This document shows positions 55,263 to 64,000 of a stretch of 64,000 bases of DNA, piece by piece. A model generated the notes under the pieces. That model did not search any database and had not been told where the DNA came from. It was given only the letters and a program-made list of their open reading frames with translations. The position numbers and the translations under genes were made by a program. Numbering within the stretch: position 1 is the first letter of the stretch; each line of letters starts with the position of its first letter. Source of the stretch: Metarhizium brunneum (Eukaryota; Ascomycota; Sordariomycetes; Hypocreales; Clavicipitaceae); the NCBI RefSeq assembly GCF_013426205.1, contig NC_089422.1:9203001-9267000 (forward strand), read 5' to 3'.

Positions 55263-56320
55263 TTACCTCTCTCCAGCCAGTCGTCGGGCCTGGACCTCCC
55301 CAAGAGCCTTGGTGCCGCTCAAGAACGCAACAACCGCCACGACACCCATCACCGGCAGTGTCTGGAACAAGTTCCACGCGCTATAGTACAAAAAGAAGAC
55401 TCCCTCCATGGCGATGATGGATCCGAAAAAGAGGGCGTGCGAGAGCGGCGCATTGCCAATGGCCTTGGAGGCGTGGCCAAAGTTGCCGCCGAGACCAATC
55501 CACTACGACAGTTAGCACGTAACGACCCAGGGCCAGGACGAAAAAAGAGACTCACCCCAATGAACAGAGCGGGCACCGTGGCCAGGACAGCAAGCGAAAA
55601 CACGAGCGACACAATCCTGGGCGGGTTCTTGGGGTCCGCGCGGAAGATGTGATGGATCTCGGCGAGCTTGCCGTACCGCAGGGGAGCGTCGGGGCTGGGC
55701 GTAGGATGGCCGGGGTCCAACTTGACGGCGATGTCGAAGGCGGGCGTCACGGAGCCCTTTGTCGAGCCGGTCGAGCCGAGGACGAGGCTGGCTTCGAGGG
55801 GGGCGGTCGCGGTGAGGAGCTGCGCGGGGAGGTCCTTGTGGCTCTGTGGGAAAAGTCAGCATCCTGCGAAACCTGCTGCATCGGCACGGCTCTGCAAGCC
55901 CGACATACGATTTGAACCACGCCCTTGCCCGACTCCTTGACGGTCAGGGCAAACGGCGTCTCCAGCCCGGAAGCTTCCCTGAGAACCAGGAACGCCTGGT
56001 GCGGTCTCTTGGCCTTGGATCCCTCCTTGGTAGTCAGTGCTACTTTGAGGGTGTCTTGGTGTCCGAAGCTGACTGTCCTCCTGACCCGGTCGGTGTCAGA
56101 GAATCTGCAAGAGAGAAGCAATCGTCAGTCGTGCGCAATGGAACAGGGCGTCTGTCGCTGCCGCCCGCAGTGGAGGCCGTGTAAAGGGAAAAGCTTACGT
56201 CTCAACCGTCTTTTCAGACGTCTTGGAACCCACGGAGACAGAGGCATCTGAGAAGGTCCAGTAAGTGGCGTGAGCTGCGCCGGCAAGGGCCAGTGCCGTC
56301 GAGGCTATAGAGAAGCGCAT
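55263..56320 (-). CDS. SWP1: Oligosaccharyltransferase subunit (ribophorin II / Swp1)
   Basis: Subunit of the ER complex that N-glycosylates nascent proteins. Exons complement(55263..55502, 55556..55843, 55909..56104, 56199..56320); 281 aa. Signal peptide at residues 1-18 (M-R-F-S-I-A-S-T-A-L-A-L-A-G-A-A-H-A), then a lumenal beta-rich domain. Three C-terminal membrane helices follow: I-V-S-L-V-F-S-L-A-V-L-A-T-V-P-A-L-F, then A-L-F-F-G-S-I-I-A-M-E-G-V-F-F-L-Y-Y, then V-M-G-V-V-A-V-V-A-F-L-S-G. The W-I-G-L-G-G-N segment and the third helix pair match ribophorin II. All three introns (53-94 bp) keep phase; donors GTAAGC, GTATGT and GTGAGT. Confidence 0.92.
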
Positions 56321-56956
56321 TGTGTTGGGTGCCGGGTGGTTGGTTTGTCAATGGCAAGCTTCAAAAGGAACAGCTGGTATGGAGTCGCGGGATGAGGTAT
56401 ACGTGGTTGGAGGTGGGGCCGTGCGAAGACAGTGCGAATTGGCCAAGACCACGTTGGCTTCGCGCAGACGACGCAGCATAGAGTCCAAGGTACGGAGTAG
56501 AGCTTGAAACTACCGCCCACGACTAGACTTTGCATACAACCACCCCATGACGATAATCCTAGTCAGCGAGGAGATGGAACCGTGTGGCTATCAGCAATCA
56601 ATGTGCCGAATGCAATCCCGCGTATCTACACGCCTGGGTGCTTTATATGCCTAGCATTGCTCGACATAGACAATTGATATATGACCCTGATGCCAATGAA
56701 ATATTGACCTAGGGGTAGGCAAAGCGGAGAGAACACAGTGGCCGGCATTTCGTCCCTTCGGGGACCCTGCCGAAAGCCATCTCCGGCATCATCAAGAGCC
56801 ACCATCAAACACAAATGCAATTCTGTCAGCACAGATCCAGTATTATGCACTAAACCCGCCATCTAGATCTACGTGATACAGTGAAACACTCAAAGACAGG
56901 TGCATCATTGAAAGCCCACAAACCCCCCAACGCCAAAAACCCCAAGCCGCAACTCC
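56321..56956. other. Intergenic region
   Basis: SWP1 promoter on the left and the 3' side of the peptidase-like gene on the right. No gene recognised. Confidence 0.55.
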
Positions 56957-58175
56957 TCACAACTCAGTCCTCTTGCTATGCACACTCTGCGTAGCACTCG
57001 TCTTCTCGGCGCTCGTCGCAGCCGTCTTGTCCAACAGCCCACCCAGCTCCATAAACTCCACCACAAAGGCCGTGACTATCCTCGCCCAGTCCCGCGTCGT
57101 CGGCAGGTCCAAGTGGTCGCCGTCGTCGTCGATCTTGTGCCACACGGACGGGAATGAGCCCGGGATGATGTGCAGCACGTCCACGCCGCGCTGCATAAAG
57201 GGGACGTGGTCGTCCTCGATGTAGCCGCTGTAGAACTGGTGCGGCTGCTTGTCCGCATTGTAGAGGAAGGGCTTGGCGGGCCTGGACTCGAGCAGGCCGA
57301 GGGCGCGCATGCGGCCCTCGAGCGCCGCCATGCTCTGGTACGTCCAGTGCGTGGGGAGAAAGTACGAGGGGATACTGGGGTCCGGCGAGCCGAGGAGGTC
57401 GAGCAGGACGAAGAGGGATATGCTCTCGAGCGGGGTGCGAAAGGTCGACAGCGCCGGGTGGAACGTCTCGTCCCATTCCTGGGCCAGTGATCTGCAGGGC
57501 ACGAAGCCGTCAGTATTGGAGGAATGTTTGATACCACCGATTCATCAGGTCCACGTACCTCGCTCCGTACAGCGAGTCCGTAGCGGACCACTGCTTGAAG
57601 GCCTCCTCCCCGTCTAGGAAGAGTATCTGGACGCCCTGCCGGACCTCCAGCCCGCCGCTGCCGCCGTCGTCGTGCTCCCACTTCTTGGTCAGCGCGGCGT
57701 CGATGCTCCTCGCCACGTGCATCAGCATGGCACACGGCGCGGCGGAATCAATGGCGCCCACGAAGCCCTCGGGCTTGACGAGCGTGTCGAAGTGCGCCAC
57801 GAGGGTCAACCGCGACACATCGCCGGGATGCGAGCCGGGAGGATCTCGGCTGAATATCAAATTGGAAAACGGCACCTCTTTTGTGCCGCTGAGAGGTGTC
57901 TTGGATGTCGAGTTCTGCCATGCGAGCTCCCACGATGGCAGCGAGGACTTGAAGAAGTCGACGAAATGCTTCTGAGTCTTGTAGTTACCCTCTGTGCCGG
58001 GCACGCGGGGGATCAGTATGGGCGCCAGGAGCTTGCCCTTGTGTATGTCGAAGTCGTCCCCGGGGGAGGGGATGCTGCGCAAGTCGTCGTCAGTAAGGGC
58101 CGCGAGGGCCGCGGCAGGGGATGCGCCGAGCACCGCAAGGAGGATGCCGACGAGCATGGTAATTAATGGCGGCAT
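56957..58175 (-). CDS. Glutaminyl-peptide cyclotransferase-type M28 family enzyme
   Basis: Forms N-terminal pyroglutamate on peptides in the secretory pathway. Exons complement(56957..57491, 57559..58175); 383 aa, with a 67-bp GT-AG intron. Signal peptide or anchor at residues 1-24 (L-V-G-I-L-L-A-V-L-G-A-S-P-A-A-A-L). Zinc-site and catalytic blocks of the QPCT group are present: V-A-H-F-D-T-L, I-L-F-L-D-G-E-E-A-F, Y-I-E-D-D-H-V-P-F, and the His in S-V-W-H-K-I-D-D-D-G-D-H-L-D. Length is typical. The L-D-G-E-E-A-F form, rather than the usual peptidase S-x-E-E-x-G, favours cyclase over aminopeptidase. A CT-rich upstream region follows on the right. Confidence 0.9.
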
Positions 58176-59071
58176 GAGGGTACCATTTCGGAGACTATTG
58201 GGCCGTGTTGGGAACGGGTGGTGGTAGACGCAAGTCCGTGAAGTCGTAATGGCAAGTTGGCTGCGGTTGGTGTTTCGAGGTGTTGTTCAGTCTTGACACT
58301 TGTCACGCCAAAAGATGAACCTCGACTTACATACACCACATCTCCACTTTTACCCTGGCAGCCCGTCTTGCGATTCAAATCCATAAAAAGGGCACTTGGC
58401 TAAAGAGGGAAAATAGCCAAAACTGCATCAAGCATTTTAGTATATAAATCGACAGGAGGCGTTTTGCCCAAGTAATGCATTTGATCCTTGGTTTAATCTT
58501 CTCCTCCTCCTCAGCAGTGCTCGTCTAGCGCCGAGGCACAGAGCACCCTGCGGCCTCACAACCCCAGGATTCTCCTTCAGCCATTGCCGAATAAACATCC
58601 CCTATACTCAATATACATCCATTGAAATATCACCATCCTCGCAACTTGGCAATCGACACGCAAAGCGCAAATGTCAATTGCACAGCCATATTTGACGCAA
58701 CCATCATGTCATGCCAGGGAGAACAAAGCCCACAATCATCAATTGATCATCTAGAATACAAACAAAGGAAAACATTAAGCCTTGCAATACCACAACGTAC
58801 ACCTACTCAAGTATGCATATTCACTCCATCGGCTTTTTTTTTTCAAAACAACCCCAACAACAAAACGCTGTCTCCAGATAAAACTTGACCCCGACGTTAA
58901 CACTACGGCAATAAACAAACAAACGTCGATCAATATGTAATAATTCCCTGGTATAAAAACAAGTTCCTGTGCTCCGAAGCCCGGCCGTCTCCCAATGTAG
59001 TACATGTAACCATGCTGATGAGTTTACTTTCTCTTCCCCCCACGTCTGCCCCTCTTCTTGTTCTGAAGGTT
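58176..59071. other. Intergenic region between the QPCT-type gene and SIN3
   Basis: Promoter of the minus-strand QPCT-type gene on the left and the 3' region of SIN3 on the right. A CT-rich patch (CTTCTCCTCCTCCTCAGC, 58498-58515) and an A/T stretch near 58830-58865 are the only landmarks. Confidence 0.55.
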
Positions 59072-62000
59072 CTAATCCATCTCGACGTCTCCGTTGGGCG
59101 GCGCGACCCCGTCGTCCATCCATTTGCGGAAGTTCTTGTTTTGTTCCTGAACCTCCTCGGGACCCATGTCCTTTGTCCACGATGGGTTGTGCACCATTTT
59201 CTCCAGGAGCTTGCTTTCGCGGTGCATGCTGAGGGCCTTGGTGAACTTTTCCCGCCGCTCGCGCTCCTCCTGTGTCCGGGGCGACCGGTCGTAGATGAAG
59301 TACTCCGAGGTCCCCGGGCCCCAGACCATCTTGGAGCTCTTAAGGCAGATGCTGGTTGTCAAATTCTCGCTGTATGAGAGTGGCTTAGGTACTTCATCTG
59401 AATCTGAGTCGGCATCGCCAGAGGGCAGGTTTCGCGTAAGAACAACTTTTTGCAGCCTGGATCGGGGGATGCCCTCTGTGGGCTCAACTCGGATAAACGA
59501 CGAGATGTAGTACTGCCAGCGCTCGCGGACCTGCATCTCGTCCATGTAGAACGTGGTCTCGTCGCGCTGCAGCCACCGCACCGTGGCTTCGGCTTTCTGC
59601 GGGAACTGAAATCTGCGTGTTAGCAAATGGAAATCCCCGCATTGAACTTCGACTTGGCAACAGATCGCCAACTTACCCAGCAAATAACAAAAATGTCGCC
59701 GTCCTTGACACACTTCTCTGCAAACTTGCGTGCCGAGATTTCCGTTTGGTAACTCGTCTCCTCCTTCTCCCGGCTAGTCAGATACTGATGGATAAGATCC
59801 GGCGTCTTCTCCTTGGCATCGGTGCTGCTGCAAGTCAGGGCCAGTCGGCACAGTGTCTTCAGGAGATCCTGAATAGTGTACAATTTCCATCCATTCTGAA
59901 GGTAGTAGTGGCGCAAGACGTCTTGGTAACGGTTCTCGTCAACGTCACCAGTAATGTACTCCTCAATCAACTCCACAGTCTTGGGCCAGTACGTCTCAGG
60001 GTCATCCGTCGGCTCAAAGAAGGTCATGTGATTCTCTGTGAAGCCAATATCTCTGGCTGGCTTGGGCCTGTTGAGGCGCTCGACTGCTTGAGCAACAAGC
60101 TCTTGGCTCTGCTGAATATCCAACAAGCGGTTGTAAAGGGTCTGGAAAATGTTGAAGAAGACAAAAATGGTCTGGTTACAGAAGAAGTTGTACCAGGGAC
60201 GGGTAAAGAAGCCGTCCGCCTTCAACTCGCCGCCCTCGTCAAGCAGAGCATTATCTCCGCCTACAACAACAGGTTTGGGAACGGTTGGCATCCAGCGCTC
60301 GTTCGAGACCTCCGGCACCGCAGATTCCTCTGGTGCATCAGCCATCTCCTCCTCATTAGCCGAGGTGACGTCGGGGGTGGTCTCCTTGCTACCAGAAGCG
60401 GCACTGTCTTCCTTTTGACTCCTGGGCTTGCTACCGTTGCGCCCGGGGTCCAAAACTCCCCTAAGCAGGTCCCCCTTTCTGCCGTTCCGGCGGCTTCGCC
60501 CGTTGGTCAGTTCAGCAGGCGTAGAATCTTCGACATCGTCTTCGCCGGAATCAGGCTGCATCTTGGGAAGCTTGTCCTGATACATCTCCTCGGGAAGATC
60601 AAAAAAGGCCGGGACGAATGTCTCAAAAAAGTCCAAGATTCTCTCCTTCTCTTGCGTGCTGTGCTGTCCATTGTGCATGCTGTATAGCATCATCAAACGA
60701 AGCAGTTCAAGAATAACCTGCTTGTTGCTAAAGTCCCAAGCCAGCTGGTGACGCGGGGCTTTGCCCCTGAGGGCACGCTCACGGCGTTGCTCCTCATGCT
60801 TGGTCTTGATAACATCCACAAGGTGCTTCGCAGTCAAGTTTCTCTTGTCAGTGGACTTGACCAAAATGCCCATGTGGTCCAGACTCTTGAGGTGCATGTT
60901 CTCCGTCTGCGCATGCCAAACCTTCTCCCACTCCCGCTGCGAGAAGCGCCACTCTTCATCCTTTTGTCTCATACGGGCCAGCAAGACGGGTACCACGTCA
61001 AAGGGATGGCTGTACATGTCATTGACAACGTCAATGCCCCTCTCACCGTAAATTTTCTTGGTAATCCGCTTGAATATTGAAGTGCTCTGGCCAGCAAGGG
61101 CAGCAGGCATATGGAAGGCTTCTCTCTCGGCAGGCGACATGGCGAGCATTTGCTGCGCAATGGGCTCCAGAAGTTGAATGCACTTGAGATTAGCCTCGAT
61201 GTTAAAGTCGTAATCATGGCGCTCTTCTTCGATCCTATGAAGACCCTCCTCAAACTGATTCTTTCGGTGAGCAACGAAGCCAGAATCTTCACTAGCCCAG
61301 GTCGGGTGTGAAGCCCACTGGTCATTGAGAACAGAGTTGCACAATTCATCACGACCGCTGCAGGGCTTCAAGCGCTCCCTCTTGGGAAGGAGTCTGTAGC
61401 TGGGACCGTAGCCACGGCAATTGCTCAGTGATAGTTTCTCCGTGGGAGCCGCAGGCCGATTCTCGATTACGACATCTTGAGAATTCACGCCAACAAATGT
61501 TTTCCAAAATGTCATGAGGTCAGGATTGGCTCCAATGAACAGGGCACCCTTGTGGAAGAGCGTATTTCGGTCAATGATGCCCTGGCTGAAAAGGTTGCAC
61601 AGCTTCAAGAACTCGTTCATCGACGATCGGTTGCTCAGGAACTTCTTGACTCGCTCAAAGAAGGCAATTTCTTCCTGGTTGGAGGTGGCAGACGGGCGAG
61701 GAGGATACGGTTCGGGCATGACTGGAGTAAGCGTAGGCTCGATAGTAGAAGCGTCTCCAGTAGCCCTGGCATGGCTGAGTTTTGCCCGCTTGCCGGTTCC
61801 ATTTACAACAGGTTGTTGAAGTCTGTTTGTCGCGTTCGTCTCGGGAGGAGCGGTTTCAGCAGCAGCGGCAGCTTGCTTCTCGGCACGGGGCCTCTTCTTG
61901 TTGTCCTTGCTGGCGCTAGGGGGCGGAGCAAAACTTCCCAGGGGAGGCATCTTTTGTCCCCCAGGCTGGGGAGTTTGGCTAGAGCCTGTAGGAGCGCTTT

Positions 62001-64000
62001 CATCTGCACGTCCGGGAGTCGCCTTTGCTTGCCCTGCAGACTCGGGCAGGAATTGTTTGAAGTCCTCGAGCAGGTCAGGCGCGGCATTAAAGAGAGTGGT
62101 AACTTGGGCATATACATCCTGGATGGGTTTTTGTTCCCGCTGATAGGTCTGCAGTATTTCGAGAAACTGCTTATAAATCTCTGGCTTGTCTTGAAAGCGG
62201 TTCTTAATCTTATTGACGTAGCTGATGGCGTGGTTAAACTCAACCGGACCACGGCGCTCCATGTTGGCTTGATTGCCAGGACCAGTGCCTGCTCCTCCAG
62301 GGCCGGATGCTGGACCCGGAGTCTGTCTAGCGCCTGGGACGGTGCCAGCGCCGGATTGTCCCTGGGCGGACGCATTTCTTTGCGCAGATCCCGGGGCGTC
62401 AAAGGCGCCACTTTGGGCAGCGGCCTGAACAAAGAGGCTGGCGCCATTTTGCAGCGGTGTGCTAAAGTTGGCCTCTGGACTCTCGATGCTGTGCTGCGAA
62501 CGCTGCTGCTGCTGCTGCTGCCACTGGGTGCCGCGCTCTGGGAACAGAGGCTGGCTAGCACCAGGACCGCCATGTTCTCCTTGGCCTCGCCCAGCAATGG
62601 ACTGTACCGTGGTGCCCATTGGGGTCGTAACTCTGATCGTATTGGGGTCGTTTCCAGCGCCGCATTCAATTCTGTATCCTGGAGGCAAAAATGTGTTAAA
62701 TCCTTGGATGAGGTTTGGGTGCCCGGCAAAGAGTTCGGAGACGCGGTTAATAACGCCCGGTGTGTCAATGCTGATACCACAGGTCAGAAACGTTCCAAAT
62801 TTGAGTCGCAGAATGCAAACACATACGCTTGACTCTTGAAATCCTTCATAATGTCCAAGAATCTGTTATAAACATCGGGTTGATCATGGAACTGGACCTT
62901 GACTTGGTCCAAATAGGTCAACGCATCCTGGGATTGTACAAAGTTAGCGCTTGATTTGCACAGTCGTCGCAACACAAAGGAAAGTCGTGTACGAGAAAAC
63001 TGCGGTAAAGTGCCCATCGCTCCATGTTTTCACCACAGATATCAATCACTCGTTGTCCACCTTCTTGAAACGCTGTCACGAGCTCATCAGTGGCAGTAAA
63101 GCCTGGAGGCGATATGCCCCACGCATTCATTTCTGAGCTACGCAGATCTTGAGGCACTTGCCGCTGGGCAAGCGAAGATGACGGTAACTCCGCATCACTT
63201 GATACACGAGATAATGACATGATGTTTTGAAGACGCCACGACAAGGTTCCTTCTGATACCACAAGCAGCCATGAAGGCGCAGAAACGAGTTGTAGAGGTG
63301 CAAAGAGGGGGGGAGGACCGATAATCAAATGCAGTCACGGAAAGTGACTGGCATCTGATGATTCAGCGAAGGGCAGGGCAAACTTGTTCTGTTGATGGTC
63401 GCCCGTTACAGCCTTGCACGCTCCAGCCGCCTGCCAATCATAAAGCCCCCAAAACAAAGGATGTATTAGCAAAGGCAATACTCACATTCAGAATAGGCTG
63501 CTGGCCCTGTGTGATTCCCCCAGGAATCTGATGGCCACCAGGCGTCACCCCGACGATGGCAGCCGCCCCCTTCGCCGCGGCTCCGCGAACGTCCTGCTGC
63601 CCAGGCTGCGGCTGCTGTCCCTGCGGCTGCCCCTGGTGAGGACCGCCGAATCCAAGACCAGCCGAGCCCGATGCCGGCTGCGCAGCATTCGGGGGAGCTT
63701 GCGAGTGCCCAACCGGCGCATACATTTGGTGCTGTTGCGACGCAGCGCCACTCTGCTGCAGCGGTCCGCCAAAGCTGACAGGGCCAGACGGCGCGCCCAA
63801 AGAAGCACCAGGAGGTGGAGGGTTGCCGCTATGGTTGGCGAGCAAGCCGCCAGGGCTGTGTATAGCACCCGGGATTCGTGATGCCACAGGCTGGTGAATG
63901 GGGATGGAACCGGCGCTGCTCTGATGGGGAGCTCCTCCGGGGCCGGCGGGACCCTGCTGGTAGCGATCGGCTTGTTCTCTCTCTCGTTCTTGGTCACGGC
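59072..64000 (-). CDS. SIN3: SIN3 transcriptional co-repressor scaffold (5' end beyond window)
   Basis: Scaffold of Rpd3-type histone deacetylase complexes. Exons seen: complement(59072..59605, 59677..62770, 62827..62927, 63486..64000 and further). The rightmost exon encodes a Pro/Gly/Gln-rich N-terminus. The next starts [15 protein letters not shown], the first paired amphipathic helix (PAH1), finishing with [13 protein letters not shown]2 starts [15 protein letters not shown] and PAH3 starts [12 protein letters not shown]. The histone-deacetylase interaction domain follows ([16 protein letters not shown]), then the Sin3a C-terminal region. A CAG-type Gln run lies at 62506-62520 between PAH1 and PAH2. 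Last join: donor GTAAGT (59676) and acceptor TTTCAG, giving I-C-W-F-P-Q-K-A-E. The 558-bp intron 62928..63485 is far longer than others here. Confidence 0.92.

Noticed and set aside
61477..62832. 451-codon plus-strand open frame
   Set aside because: Antisense of SIN3, whose PAH domains are clear on the other strand.

Overview
This window reads as nuclear DNA of a filamentous ascomycete, most likely Sordariomycetes and probably Hypocreales (the order is inferred from the gene types). Evidence: genes stand singly on both strands; introns are mostly 50-100 bp with GTRNGT donors, CTAAC-type branch sites and (C/T)AG acceptors; the proteins are fungal (GPI14, RTC5, SWC3, RCF1, SWP1, SIN3, CCC1-type transporter, DUF3176). 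Exon joins were worked out by hand from splice signals, reading phase and family conservation.

Layout. 0-17 kb is a GC-rich housekeeping block: GPI mannosyltransferase GPI14 (-), a translin/TRAX homologue (+), an unusual alpha/beta hydrolase with an acidic N-terminal extension behind a minisatellite leader (+), an Ada-type methylphosphotriester domain protein (+), a CCC1/VIT metal transporter (+), a ZZ/EF-hand membrane protein (-), RCF1 (+) and RTC5 (-). 17-48 kb is AT-richer, gene-poor and decayed. It holds an amidase relic, a DOMON/cytochrome b561 gene cut by a stop exactly at an exon end, an LRR-like fragment, an unresolved secreted-protein gene, SWC3 (intact), two solo LTRs with perfect 5-bp target duplications, an ends-only 32-bp LTR, an intron-containing tRNA-Arg, a crystallin-like secreted relic, a MACPF-like gene, a cupin gene, a small secreted protein, a KGG-type stress protein, a Hedgehog-type Hint gene with a stop after its signal peptide, and a DUF3176 membrane protein. 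48-64 kb is again conserved: an ABHD12-like hydrolase, N-myristoyltransferase, a second alpha/beta hydrolase, OST subunit SWP1, a glutaminyl cyclase-type M28 enzyme, and SIN3, whose 5' end lies beyond the window.

The core genes share no pathway beyond membrane and secretory-pathway work (GPI14, SWP1, NMT, QPCT) and chromatin (SWC3, SIN3). The main unusual features are the decayed accessory block, where three otherwise recognisable secreted or membrane genes each carry one premature stop compatible with a C-to-T change, the ends-only LTR, and the Hint-domain gene. No CRISPR, rRNA or origin was seen.
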